Below are positions 16,768 through 24,968 of a stretch of 37,500 nt of DNA, one piece after another (position 1 is the stretch's first letter; the number at the start of each line of letters is the position of its first letter). The notes below the pieces were generated by a model. The model saw only the letters and a program-made list of their open reading frames with translations, searched no databases and was not told where the DNA came from. The position numbers were made by a program, and so were the translations under genes. Source of the stretch: an uncultured Bacteroidota bacterium (GTDB lineage: Bacteria > Bacteroidota > Bacteroidia > Flavobacteriales > Flavobacteriaceae); assembly GCA_902512755.1 (NCBI GenBank), contig CABXKB010000007.1:1-37500 (forward strand), given 5' to 3'.

Positions 16768-17643
16768 ATGACGATGGAGGTTCAAGAAGAAACAGTTAAG
16801 CACAAAAAAAAACCAGATTGGATTCGAGTAAAATTACCTACAGGTAGAAAGTATACTGAACTTAGAGGTCTAGTTGAAAATTATAACCTCAATACTATTT
16901 GTACCTCAGGTAGCTGCCCTAATATGGGTGAGTGCTGGGCAGAAGGAACCGCCACTTTCATGATCCTAGGAAACGTGTGTACTCGCTCTTGCGCTTTTTG
17001 TGGTGTGAAAACAGGACGACCCTCTGCAGTGGATTGGGCAGAACCAGAAAAAGTAGCCAATTCTATAAAAATCATGAAAATCAAGCATGCAGTTATAACC
17101 TCTGTTGACCGTGATGATCTAAAAGATATGGGATCCATCATTTGGGCTGAAACTGTAAATGCCATTCGACGTTTAAATCCTAACACTACTCTAGAAACTT
17201 TAATCCCTGACTTTCAAGGAAATCATCGTAATATCGATCGAATTATTGAAGTCTCTCCTGAGGTTGTTTCACATAATGTTGAAACTGTAAAAAAATTAAC
17301 TAGAAAGGTGCGAGTTCAAGCAAAATATGATACTAGCTTAGAAGTTTTGCTTTACCTTAAAGACCAAGGAATTAATAGAACCAAATCTGGAATTATGTTA
17401 GGTCTTGGAGAAAAAGAAGAACAGGTTCTTGAAACTTTAAGGGATCTAAGAGCTCATAAAGTAGATGTGGTGACGATAGGTCAATATTTACAACCCAGCA
17501 AAAAACATTTACCCGTGCAGTCTTTTATCACTCCAGAACAATTTAAAAAGTACGAAACTTATGCCCTTGATCTTGGATTTATCCATGTTGAAAGTGGCCC
17601 ACTAGTTCGTTCTTCCTATAAAGCTCACAAACACATTGATTAG
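16768..17643 (+). CDS. lipA: Lipoyl synthase LipA
   Basis: Radical SAM enzyme that inserts two sulfurs into octanoyl groups on carrier proteins such as the pyruvate dehydrogenase E2. Both iron-sulfur motifs are clear: the auxiliary cluster C-x4-C-x5-C (CTSGSCPNMGEC) and the SAM cluster C-x3-C-x2-C (CTRSCAFC). The TSVDRDDL and ESGPLVRSSY blocks, the latter with the conserved C-terminal RSSY cluster-ligand serine, are present. About 290 residues is normal length. ATG 16768 or 16774 is preferred; the in-frame TTG at 16756 is the tail of the promoter box. Its stop overlaps that of the convergent lpxK. Confidence 0.95.
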   Translation: MTMEVQEETVKHKKKPDWIRVKLPTGRKYTELRGLVENYNLNTICTSGSCPNMGECWAEGTATFMILGNVCTRSCAFCGVKTGRPSAVDWAEPEKVANSIKIMKIKHAVITSVDRDDLKDMGSIIWAETVNAIRRLNPNTTLETLIPDFQGNHRNIDRIIEVSPEVVSHNVETVKKLTRKVRVQAKYDTSLEVLLYLKDQGINRTKSGIMLGLGEKEEQVLETLRDLRAHKVDVVTIGQYLQPSKKHLPVQSFITPEQFKKYETYALDLGFIHVESGPLVRSSYKAHKHID

Positions 17644-18668
17644 TCTTGAATTAAAGGAGTTTTAAGTAATCTTTGAAATTTTTTGGTTTCTACATTATTA
17701 AAAAAGCTCATTGTAATAGGTAAATAAAATAAAACCTCCGAGCTAAAATAAGCCTCTAATCTCCCATAATCTTTTTCTGTTGTAAGTATTAATCCATTTG
17801 AGTTTTTTGACTTTATTTTTTTAATTTCAGTTGAACTAAATTGATGGTGATTTGAAAATCTTAAATGATTAAAGTTTAATTTTTTTTCTTCTAAATGGCT
17901 AACTAAAGGATTTGGGTTATCAATGCCCGTAATTAGTAAAAAAGTAGATTTTAATGAATCTAAAGCCCTCTCTTTTTCCCTGTTTATAATATTTTCAGCA
18001 TAGTCGATTTTAGTCAAAAATACGCTTTGATAACTCAAAGGTTTAATTCTATCAATAACTTTTTTTTGCTGCGCCATTGTTAAATCTTCGGGGCACTTAG
18101 TTATCAAAATAATTTGTGCTCTAGCTGCGCCAGATTTAGACTCTCGCAATCGTCCCAAAGGCAATAGCTGATCACTGAAATAAGGTTTCTGATAACTTGA
18201 TGTCAAAATCAAAGTATGCGTTTTTACATAACGATGCTGCATGACATCATCTAACAAAAGAATATCAGGTTGATTTTTCAATTGATCAATTACAGCCAAC
18301 CCCTTATTCCTTTGCTCAGAAACAATTACATCTATACCATTATGTTTTTTAAAAAACTGAAAAGGTTCATCGCCAATTGTTTCTGAAGTGCTTCGTTTAG
18401 ATGCAAAAACTACTCCACTTGTATTGCGTTTGTATCCTCTACTGAGTACTACTAGATTGTGCTGATCTTTAAAAAAAGAAATCAAATAATCAATAACAAC
18501 TGACTTTCCAGTTCCACCAACATTCAAATTTCCTACACCAATGCTTTTATGTTTAGTCTGGATTGATTTTAAAATCCCCCAATCAAAAAAATAATTTCTT
18601 AAAGCTGAAATCCCCCCGTAAATCAAAGCTAAGGGAAGCAACAATGGGGTAAACATTTTCATGTCCAT
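17640..18668 (-). CDS. lpxK: Tetraacyldisaccharide 4'-kinase LpxK
   Basis: A 342-residue inner-membrane-associated kinase of lipid A synthesis. An N-terminal hydrophobic helix (LLLPLALIYGGISALRN) precedes the Walker A loop VGNLNVGGTGKS (~46-57). VVLSRGYKR, GDEPFQ and LLLDDVMQHR (Walker B-like, with the HR pair) are LpxK signatures. It phosphorylates the lipid A disaccharide, so the organism makes lipopolysaccharide. The start may be ATG 18668, 18662 or 18656; the last avoids overlap with the region upstream of the divergent nif3 gene. No consensus promoter box is seen for this strand. Confidence 0.93.
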   Translation of the reverse strand: MDMKMFTPLLLPLALIYGGISALRNYFFDWGILKSIQTKHKSIGVGNLNVGGTGKSVVIDYLISFFKDQHNLVVLSRGYKRNTSGVVFASKRSTSETIGDEPFQFFKKHNGIDVIVSEQRNKGLAVIDQLKNQPDILLLDDVMQHRYVKTHTLILTSSYQKPYFSDQLLPLGRLRESKSGAARAQIILITKCPEDLTMAQQKKVIDRIKPLSYQSVFLTKIDYAENIINREKERALDSLKSTFLLITGIDNPNPLVSHLEEKKLNFNHLRFSNHHQFSSTEIKKIKSKNSNGLILTTEKDYGRLEAYFSSEVLFYLPITMSFFNNVETKKFQRLLKTPLIQD

Positions 18669-18680
18669 GAAGATATATAT

Positions 18681-18688
18681 TATATTTG
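18681..18688 (+). promoter_or_regulatory. Promoter -7 box (TATATTTG) for the nif3-like gene
   Basis: A perfect TAnnTTTG match 17 bases before the ATG at 18706. It lies inside the longer reading frame that could begin at 18661, supporting the shorter start. Confidence 0.55.
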
Positions 18689-18705
18689 TTTTTATTATAA
18701 ATATT

Positions 18706-19800
18706 ATGACCGTTCAAGAACTTCTAGAAACCTTGGAGCAATGGGCTCCAACAGCATATGCCGAAGACTTTGATAATGTTGGTCTTTTGATAGGCAATAA
18801 GCAAAGTAAGTTTTCAGGTGCTATAATTACCCTAGACTGCACTGAAGCTGTAGTCGATGAAGCAATCACTGAAAACTGCAATGTGATTATAAGTTTTCAT
18901 CCTATCATTTTTTCAGGCATGAAAAAAATAACAGGCTCTAGTTATGTAGAAAGAGTAGCTATAAAAGCAATAGAAAATAAAATTTCAATTATTGCACTTC
19001 ACTCAAGATTAGATAATCATCCAAAAGGAGTTAATAATGTTTTATGTGAACGCTTGAAAATCAAAAAATCTCGAGTACTTATACCTAAAAAAGATAATCT
19101 TAAAAAGCTTGTAGCTTATGTTCCTGAAAGCCATGTAGAAATCATTCTAGATGCACTTCACAATGCTGGAGCAGGAAATTTAGCTAACTACAAAGAATGT
19201 AGTTTCCTATTAGAAGGAACTGGACGCTTTATGGGAATTGACAAAAGTAATCCCCACATTGGAAAGCCCTCTGAAAAAGTCTCCCTAAAAGAAGTTCAAA
19301 TCAATGTTGTTTTTGAATCGCACCTTTTTCATGATATTCAAAAAGCTCTTCGTGAAGCACATCCATATGAAACTGTTGCCTATGAGATTTATTCCTTGAT
19401 GAATTCTTTTTCTGAAGTAGGAATGGGCCGTATTGGTTCTTTAGAAAAAGAAATGGATATCTTGTCCTTTTTAAATTTTGTAAAAAAACAATTAAATTCA
19501 GAGGCTATTCGACACAGTCCTCCTCCAAAAAAATTAATCAAAAAAGTCGCTGTATTAGCAGGGTCTGGAAGCTTTGCAATTGAAGATGCCAAACGTCAAG
19601 GAGCAGATGCTTTTATTACGGCAGATTTAAAATACCATCAATTTTATCAAGGAGAAAAAAACCTTTTATTAGTTGATGTTGGCCATTATGAAAGTGAGCA
19701 ATTCGTCAAAAATTTGATATTTGATTATCTTATCAAAAAATTGCCTAATTTTGCATTCGTTTTATCGCGAACAAAAACAAATCCCGTTAACTATTTCTAG
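18706..19800 (+). CDS. Nif3-like dinuclear metal center protein
   Basis: About 364 residues, the size of YqfO-type Nif3 proteins with a CutA-like insert. The family marks are DNVGLLIG near the N-terminus, SFHPIIFSG (metal-binding His), ALHSRLDNHPKGVN (His and Asp ligands) and, at the C-terminal side, a VDVGHYESEQ block with the last His/Glu ligands. The middle (~135-240, KKLVAYVPESH... to EAHPYETVAYEIY) is the insert domain. The metal-dependent role of this family is still debated (GTP cyclohydrolase-like or hydrolase). The longer frame from 18661 begins with an unlikely hydrophobic leader that covers the promoter box, so ATG 18706 is used. The CT398-like gene follows after two bases, a pairing common in Bacteroidota. 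Confidence 0.88.
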   Translation: MTVQELLETLEQWAPTAYAEDFDNVGLLIGNKQSKFSGAIITLDCTEAVVDEAITENCNVIISFHPIIFSGMKKITGSSYVERVAIKAIENKISIIALHSRLDNHPKGVNNVLCERLKIKKSRVLIPKKDNLKKLVAYVPESHVEIILDALHNAGAGNLANYKECSFLLEGTGRFMGIDKSNPHIGKPSEKVSLKEVQINVVFESHLFHDIQKALREAHPYETVAYEIYSLMNSFSEVGMGRIGSLEKEMDILSFLNFVKKQLNSEAIRHSPPPKKLIKKVAVLAGSGSFAIEDAKRQGADAFITADLKYHQFYQGEKNLLLVDVGHYESEQFVKNLIFDYLIKKLPNFAFVLSRTKTNPVNYF

Positions 19801-19802
19801 CT

Positions 19803-20579
19803 ATGGCCAAAAAAACTAAAGCAACTGTCGAAAGCAAATTAAGAGCTCTTTACGATCTCCAATTGATTGATTCAAGAATAGATGAGATCATAAATTTAAG
19901 AGGAGAGCTTCCCCTTGAAGTTGAGGATTTAGAAAATGAAATTGCAGTTTTAAACACCAATTCTGATAAGTTAAAAACGGAAATCGAAGAAAATAAGAAA
20001 GAGATATCTGAACAAAAACAAATTATTGAAAATGCAAAAGAGCTTTTAAAAAAGTATGAAGAAAAGTTAAAAAATGTACGAAATAATAGGGAATATAATT
20101 CTATTGTAAAAGAACAAGAATACCAAGACTTAGAGTCTCAATTAGCAGAAAAGAAAATTAATGAGTTAAATGCTCGAATTGAAGAAAAACAGGAAGGATT
20201 AGCTTCAGTCACTGAGAGGTTAGATGAACGAAATGCGCATCTTAAGTCGAAAAAAAGCGAACTTGATACAATTCTTCAAGAAACTCATAAAGAGGAAGAC
20301 TTACTTCAAAAAAAATCTGCTGAGTTTGAAAAAGGAATTGAGGAGCCTTTAATTATGTCATATAAGCGCATTCGAGGAAATGTAAGAAATGGCCTTGCGA
20401 TTGTATCGGTTGAAAGGGGAGCTTCTGGAGGATCTTACTTTTCGATTCCTCCTCAAGTACAACTTGAAATTGCTTCTCGTAACAAGATAATAACTGACGA
20501 ACACAGTGGTAGAATTTTAGTGGATTCAGAACTTGCAAAAGAAGAGCAGAATAAGATTCAAAAACTAATTGGGAAATAA
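19803..20579 (+). CDS. CT398-like coiled-coil protein with degenerate zinc ribbon
   Basis: A 258-residue protein: a long antiparallel coiled coil (~5-185) rich in Glu and Lys, then a C-terminal C4 zinc-ribbon-like domain. In the usual family the ribbon reads CGGC...CxxC; here the four ligand positions are S208, S211, D232 and S235 (ASGGSYF, then ITDEHSGR). The surrounding IPPQ, LEIASR and GRILVD segments are intact, so the fold is kept without zinc. Relatives are reported to bind sigma-54 or flagellar factors in Chlamydia, but the role in Bacteroidota is not known. It is co-transcribed with the nif3-like gene. Confidence 0.85.
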   Translation: MAKKTKATVESKLRALYDLQLIDSRIDEIINLRGELPLEVEDLENEIAVLNTNSDKLKTEIEENKKEISEQKQIIENAKELLKKYEEKLKNVRNNREYNSIVKEQEYQDLESQLAEKKINELNARIEEKQEGLASVTERLDERNAHLKSKKSELDTILQETHKEEDLLQKKSAEFEKGIEEPLIMSYKRIRGNVRNGLAIVSVERGASGGSYFSIPPQVQLEIASRNKIITDEHSGRILVDSELAKEEQNKIQKLIGK

Positions 20580-20590
20580 TTTATTCCCAA
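20569..20590. other. Palindrome spanning two convergent stop codons
   Basis: TTGGGAA (20569-20575) and TTCCCAA (20584-20590) form a perfect seven-base stem around an eight-base loop. The loop contains both convergent stop codons. It has no clear T tract on either strand, so it is at best a weak bidirectional terminator. Confidence 0.4.
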
Positions 20591-21012
20591 AAATCATACA
20601 CCAGAACTGATTCCGTGAATGGTACAAAAAGTTCGACAAACTTCTGATGAATAGGGTGAGGTAAATATATACTATCTCTATCTGCTGCCTTGGAGAATTT
20701 CATTGTTAAACTGTGCGAATAGCCTTTTCCAAGGCCCTCGGGAGAAACATTTATTCCATAATTCAAGTCTTTAACACCTGGAATCGCTTGAAGGCTATAT
20801 GCATAATCCGTTATTTTTTGTAAATCTTCATTACTAGTCTCCTGCTTATACTTAATTAGTACCAGATGAACTAGCATTTTCTGTTTGTTATCTTTTATTT
20901 GGATATTTACAACCTCTTTGTTAATGAAGTAATACCCGATAATTATAGTAGAAAAATAAAAGAAGCCTACAATTATAAATGATAGACGATCTGTGATACC
21001 AGCTTTAAGCAT
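20581..21012 (-). CDS. Membrane-anchored Dabb (stress-responsive alpha/beta barrel) domain protein
   Basis: 143 residues from ATG 21012 (an in-frame TTG lies at 21030). An N-terminal transmembrane helix (residues ~10-30, FIIVGFFYFSTIIIGYYF) is followed by a Dabb ferredoxin-like domain: LVHLVLIKYKQ..., IPGVKDLNYGINVSPEGLGKGYSHSLTMKFS, and HPIHQKFVELFVPF...VYDFWE. Dabb proteins are dimeric barrels of mostly unknown role, often stress-linked. Most have no membrane anchor, so this form probably faces the periplasm. It is convergent with the CT398-like gene; a possible structured RNA ends 65 bases upstream. Confidence 0.8.
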   Translation of the reverse strand: MLKAGITDRLSFIIVGFFYFSTIIIGYYFINKEVVNIQIKDNKQKMLVHLVLIKYKQETSNEDLQKITDYAYSLQAIPGVKDLNYGINVSPEGLGKGYSHSLTMKFSKAADRDSIYLPHPIHQKFVELFVPFTESVLVYDFWE

Positions 21013-21077
21013 GAATAAATTTTTCTTCAATTTAAAATTTATAGCTGAAAAGTTAAAGAGAAAATAAAAGTCTTTTT

Positions 21078-21159
21078 AAAAAAGCCTGCCCGCTTTAAAA
21101 GAACTAAAAAGCAAACAAAATCAAATAATTGTCAGAATGGATGATTTTACGAGCAGGCC
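21078..21159 (-). ncRNA. Candidate structured RNA or leader attenuator upstream of the Dabb gene
   Basis: On the minus strand a nine-pair closing helix (21150-21158 with 21084-21092, one G-U) encloses a seven-pair helix (21142-21148 with 21117-21123) and a five-pair helix (21108-21112 with 21092-21096), a compact three-way junction. The 3' side runs straight into six U residues (21078-21083), like an intrinsic terminator. It is GC-rich within AT-rich surroundings. It could be a small RNA or a riboswitch-like attenuator for the Dabb gene. No known RNA family is recognised, and the fold was found only by eye. Confidence 0.35.
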
Positions 21160-21303
21160 AACAATAAACCAATTACATTTTAGACAACTATAACATTAGA
21201 ATGTTTAATGGTATTGTAGAGTAAGATCTGAAAAAAATAGAATTAATGAGGAATTAGAAAAATATAAAGTAGATTCATTATATTATAATTTAAGTTTTTC
21301 AAA

Positions 21304-22512
21304 ATGTTAAGAATTAGAATTGTTATTATTTTTCTGTGTTATCTTTTAATTGGATGTGCAACAACTAATAAAGTTTTTTTTGAGGATCCCGTAAATACAA
21401 AGAATAAGTCAATAAGTGTACAAGAAAAAAAAGTGTTTTCTTTTGATGAATCTGGAGTTTATTTCTCAAATGATTTTCAAGGAGCTCGTTTAAATGGAGT
21501 TAATAAAGAAAATGACAGTACATTTATTTTATCGTTCAATCCAGAGAATGAACCCATAAATCTAAGCCCTTTTTATGCTTTTAAGGTTTGGAGTAAATCA
21601 CCAAAAAATATTAATGTAAAATTTAGTTATCCGCCAGGATATAGTCACAGATACATTCCCAAAATTTTATTTGAAGGTAATTGGAAGATTACTGACTCTC
21701 TTTCTTTTAATGAAAATGTTTTAAAATTAAACGTAAATGAAAATTCAAAAATTGTATCAGGTCAAGAATTAAAAACAAGTAATCTTGTATATAGCTGGGT
21801 TAATAATTTAATAAAGAATAAAAAAAACTATGTGAGTTTCAAAGAGATTGGTAAAACAAAATTGAAAAGACCGTTTATGGTTATTGATATTAATAAAGGG
21901 GAAATAGAAAAAAAATCAATAGTTGTATTGATTACTCGTCAACACCCACCTGAAGTTACCGGATATTTTGCTTTTCAATCATTTTTATCAACTATTCTTG
22001 AAGAAAATGATTTATCATCTAGGTTTTTAGAAAAGTTCAGAATTCTTGCATTTCCCTTGATGAATCCAGATGGAGTTGATCTTGGGCATTGGAGACATAA
22101 TGCAGGAGGAGTAGATTTAAATAGAGATTGGTCAGTTTATAATCAAAAAGAAATAAAAAATACTGTTGATTTTATATCAAAAGCTATTAAGAAACATAAT
22201 TCAAAACTTGTTTTAGGTCTTGATTTTCACTCTACTTACTACGATGTTTTCTATACAAATCAAGAAAGAGCTTCAACGTCTATGCCTAATTTTTTAGACC
22301 AATGGTTTTCATGTTTAGAAAAAACCATACCAGATTATAAAGTAAATGAAAAGTCTAGTAAAAGTAAGCAACCCGTCTCTAAAGGTTGGTTTATAAATGC
22401 CCATAAAGCTGTTGGAATAACATATGAAATAGGAGATAATACTCCAAGAGAGCGAATTAAATTAATTGGGAAAAAATCTGCGACTTCAATGATGAAAGTT
22501 ATGTTAGATTAA
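21304..22512 (+). CDS. M14-family metallocarboxypeptidase lipoprotein with CCP-like N-domain
   Basis: A 402-residue lipoprotein (lipobox LLIGC, Cys18). Residues ~50-170 resemble the beta-sandwich N-domain of cytosolic carboxypeptidases (ISFSNDFQGARL-like start, YAFKVW, PPGYSHRYIPK). The M14 catalytic domain follows: zinc ligands H214 and E217 (RQHPPEVTG), H309 (LDFHST), substrate residues NPDG and LNRDW, and the catalytic Glu near 375 (TYEIGD). This form normally trims C-terminal residues of peptides. Here it is anchored to a membrane and probably faces the periplasm or outside. It stands alone, with ~290 bases on each side. Confidence 0.85.
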   Translation: MLRIRIVIIFLCYLLIGCATTNKVFFEDPVNTKNKSISVQEKKVFSFDESGVYFSNDFQGARLNGVNKENDSTFILSFNPENEPINLSPFYAFKVWSKSPKNINVKFSYPPGYSHRYIPKILFEGNWKITDSLSFNENVLKLNVNENSKIVSGQELKTSNLVYSWVNNLIKNKKNYVSFKEIGKTKLKRPFMVIDINKGEIEKKSIVVLITRQHPPEVTGYFAFQSFLSTILEENDLSSRFLEKFRILAFPLMNPDGVDLGHWRHNAGGVDLNRDWSVYNQKEIKNTVDFISKAIKKHNSKLVLGLDFHSTYYDVFYTNQERASTSMPNFLDQWFSCLEKTIPDYKVNEKSSKSKQPVSKGWFINAHKAVGITYEIGDNTPRERIKLIGKKSATSMMKVMLD

Positions 22513-22793
22513 TAAAAAATAAAGTTATTTTTTTCAAAAAATCATTCATGTTTTAAGAATATGAATAAGTCTAATTGATTTGAATTCTTTATATCTTTTA
22601 AAAAAACCCAACTAAAAAGTTAAATTTAAAAAAGTGGAGAGTTGTTTTTACTTTATAAAAATGACCTCAAAATTTAATTAGAATTTAAAGTACTATTAGA
22701 AAGGGACAAATAAGATGAAATCATATCTTCAAACCGTTGATTTTGAAAATGATAAAATCTAAATTAATTGTATATTTCTTATTATAATGATTT

Positions 22794-23471
22794 ATGAAAA
22801 TACTCAATAAACAAATTTGGCATTTGTTATCCCTATTTATCTTGTTATTAGGATTTGGTCTTTTTATAAAATATAATGAAGATGTCTTTTTCGGAAGCCT
22901 ATGGAAAATAGAAAGTCAATCATGGTTATATTTAAGTTTATTTTTTGCAATTGCACATCAAACATATGTTTTGATTTGTTGGAGATACGAATTACTCCAT
23001 AAAGGATTAACTAATTTTTTTAAAAAAAAAGCATTTAAAGTTTATAAAACTGGTTTTACAATACTTATACTTCTAAGACCAATTTTAATTATCATTTTAT
23101 CTATTTCTAATAAAATGACAATCAATATAGGAAATGATTTATCTTATTTAATTAGTTTAATTTTTCTTGCTCTTGGAATTTATGGTCAATACTCAGTGTT
23201 CAAATATTTTGGAATAAATAGAGCTTTTGGGATTGATCACTTTCAACCAGAAAAGTATAAAAATATAGCATTTGTTAATAAAGGTATTTTTAAATACACC
23301 TCAAATGGTATGTACAAGATTGTTTTCTTATTATTATGGATACCAGGAATTTTATTTCAGTCGAAGGCTGCTTTATTAGCTGCATTATTCCAACATATTT
23401 ATATATGGATTCATTATTATTTTACAGAACTTCCTGATATGAAATTTATATATGGAAAATCACCCAACTAA
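22794..23471 (+). CDS. Multi-pass membrane protein, divergent ICMT/phospholipid-methyltransferase-like
   Basis: A 225-residue protein with about five or six hydrophobic helices (~8-26, 43-63, 88-105, 115-135, 175-210). The C-terminal part has the outline of the ICMT/PEMT methyltransferase fold: GIFKYTSNGMYK (171-174 NGMY where the family has NPMY), then two helices and a charged end (TELPDMKF in place of R-x-EE). The SAM-binding residues are therefore altered, so activity is uncertain. Function unknown. No neighbour suggests a role. Confidence 0.6.
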   Translation: MKILNKQIWHLLSLFILLLGFGLFIKYNEDVFFGSLWKIESQSWLYLSLFFAIAHQTYVLICWRYELLHKGLTNFFKKKAFKVYKTGFTILILLRPILIIILSISNKMTINIGNDLSYLISLIFLALGIYGQYSVFKYFGINRAFGIDHFQPEKYKNIAFVNKGIFKYTSNGMYKIVFLLLWIPGILFQSKAALLAALFQHIYIWIHYYFTELPDMKFIYGKSPN

Positions 23472-23495
23472 ATATTGATTATAAAAATGTGAAGA

Positions 23496-23505
23496 GGGGG
23501 GGGGG
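23496..23505 (+). repeat. G10 homopolymer in an intergenic region
   Basis: Ten consecutive G (C on the minus strand) between the membrane protein gene and the tRNA-Val terminator, unusual for this AT-rich sequence. It could slip in replication or be a sequencing artefact. It is not inside a gene. Confidence 0.8.
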
Positions 23506-23529
23506 TGTGAGACTTTTGTGAGAGAGCTA

Positions 23530-23560
23530 TAAAAGAAGAAAGGCTCACTTTACGTGAACC
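23530..23560 (-). terminator. Intrinsic terminator after tRNA-Val
   Basis: On the minus strand GGTTCAC (23560-23554), loop GTAAA, GTGAGCC (23548-23542), with one mismatch, are followed by the T-rich tail TTTCTTCTTTT. It lies just after the tRNA 3' end. Confidence 0.75.
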
Positions 23561-23571
23561 CTTATTAAAAT

Positions 23572-23649
23572 TGGTGGGCGCTGAGGGATTCGAACCCCCG
23601 ACCCCCTCGGTGTAAACGAGGTGCTCTGAACCAACTGAGCTAAGCGCCC
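23572..23649 (-). tRNA. tRNA-Val (anticodon UAC), CCA encoded
   Basis: The minus strand folds as a standard tRNA: acceptor GGGCGCT/AGCGCCC, D arm, anticodon stem CCTCG/CGAGG with loop TTTACAC (anticodon TAC), and T arm GGGGTTCGAATCCC. A73 is followed by CCA in the DNA (23574-23572), unlike the tRNA-Leu in this window. Confidence 0.95.
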
Positions 23650-23679
23650 TAAAAGAAATTAATATCTCTTGGAGGTGGG

Positions 23680-23708
23680 CAAAGATAAAATATAAACACT
23701 AATTCCAA
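23680..23708 (-). promoter_or_regulatory. Full promoter for tRNA-Val (TTG, 18 bases, TATCTTTG)
   Basis: On the minus strand TTG (23708-23706), 18 bases, then TATCTTTG (23687-23680): the same element sequence and spacing as the lipA promoter. The box ends 30 bases before the tRNA. Confidence 0.75.
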
Positions 23709-23738
23709 ACTATTAGTATTTATATTTTAGTTGAATAT

Positions 23739-24965
23739 TTAATTTTTTACTTGTTGCAAAACTTCTGCCACGGCAAAAGTACTCCCTAAAACTATGATGA
23801 GGTCTTCTGGTTTTGCATTTAAAAGCGATTTTTCGTATGCTTTTAGCACAGTTTTACTAAATGTAATTTGCAAAGACGAATCCTTTAATTGTTTTTTTAA
23901 TTCTGTCAATTTAATAGCTCTGTCCAAATTTGGACTACTTAAATAATAATATGCATCCTGAGGAAAAAGAGCTAACAACTCGGGTACATTTCGTCCTTGA
24001 ACAAAACCCATGACTAAATATAATTTTCTATAAACCATAAAATTGAGCTGCTCTCTAATCATTTTTAATCCTTCCTTATTGTGGGCAACATCCAAAATTA
24101 CTTGAGGTGAAAATTTTATAGATTGCCATCTTCCCATTAAACCTGTATTAGATATAACATTGAAAAGCCCTTGTTTAATAATATTTTTTTCAAAATGAAC
24201 TTGGGGTAAGTAATTTAGAGCCGAAACCACGGTTTGAATATTTTTGGCTTGATATACTCCTTTAAGGTCAGAACTAAATTCAGTGAGAGAATCTTCAACA
24301 TGATATAATGGAGCATCTAGAGTTTTAGCTATTTTAAGAAAAATTTCTTCAGTTCTGTTATCTCGATTTCCAATTACAACAGGTATTTTACTTTTAATGA
24401 TCCCTGCCTTTTCTCGAGCAATATCAGCATGTGTATTGCCTAAAAATTGAGTATGATCAAGACCAATATTAGTAATTACTGAAAGCTGAGGAGTTATTAT
24501 GTTAGTAGCATCCAATCTGCCTCCAAGCCCTGCTTCAATAATTGCATATTCAACTTGTTTTTTTTTAAAATACCAAAAGGCTAAACCTACGGTCATCTCA
24601 AAGAATGATAATTGCTCTTCCTCGAAATAGTTTTTGTTAATATTTATAAATTCTACTACTTCTTCTCTTGAAATTTTAAATCCATTTATCTTAATCCTTT
24701 CTCTAAAATCTAAAAGATGAGGAGATGTATAAAGACCTGTTTTATATCCTGCAGTCTGAATTACAGATGCCATCATATGTGCTGTAGAGCCTTTTCCATT
24801 AGTTCCTGCTATATGAATGCTTTTAAATGATTTATGAGGTTGTCCTAGGTGCCTATCAAGCTTTTTCATAGCATCCAATCCAGGACGATAAGCTACTGCT
24901 CCTTTACGCTGGTACATTGGAAGTTTTGAAAACATCCACATTATAGTTTCTTGATAGTTATTCAA
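23739..24965 (-). CDS. folC: Bifunctional folylpolyglutamate/dihydrofolate synthase FolC
   Basis: A 408-residue Mur-ligase-like enzyme that adds glutamate to folates. The P-loop is AGTNGKGST (~53-60). SPHLLDFRERI, the EAGLGGRLDATN block (~145-156) and the DHTQFLG segment (~172) are typical, as is the C-terminal DVAHN...GL motif. It is the last gene of exbB-exbD-tonB-folC, three bases after tonB, an arrangement frequent in Flavobacteriia. Confidence 0.93.
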   Translation of the reverse strand: MNNYQETIMWMFSKLPMYQRKGAVAYRPGLDAMKKLDRHLGQPHKSFKSIHIAGTNGKGSTAHMMASVIQTAGYKTGLYTSPHLLDFRERIKINGFKISREEVVEFININKNYFEEEQLSFFEMTVGLAFWYFKKKQVEYAIIEAGLGGRLDATNIITPQLSVITNIGLDHTQFLGNTHADIAREKAGIIKSKIPVVIGNRDNRTEEIFLKIAKTLDAPLYHVEDSLTEFSSDLKGVYQAKNIQTVVSALNYLPQVHFEKNIIKQGLFNVISNTGLMGRWQSIKFSPQVILDVAHNKEGLKMIREQLNFMVYRKLYLVMGFVQGRNVPELLALFPQDAYYYLSSPNLDRAIKLTELKKQLKDSSLQITFSKTVLKAYEKSLLNAKPEDLIIVLGSTFAVAEVLQQVKN

Positions 24966-24968
24966 TGG

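Noticed and set aside
18661-18705. 15-codon N-terminal extension of the nif3-like protein
   Set aside because: It would cover the TATATTTG promoter box and adds an odd hydrophobic leader not expected for this soluble family.
22715-22759. 14-codon ORF (MKSYLQTVDFENDKI-like) before the membrane protein
   Set aside because: Too short, no promoter box or coupling, and no sign of coding beyond chance in AT-rich DNA.
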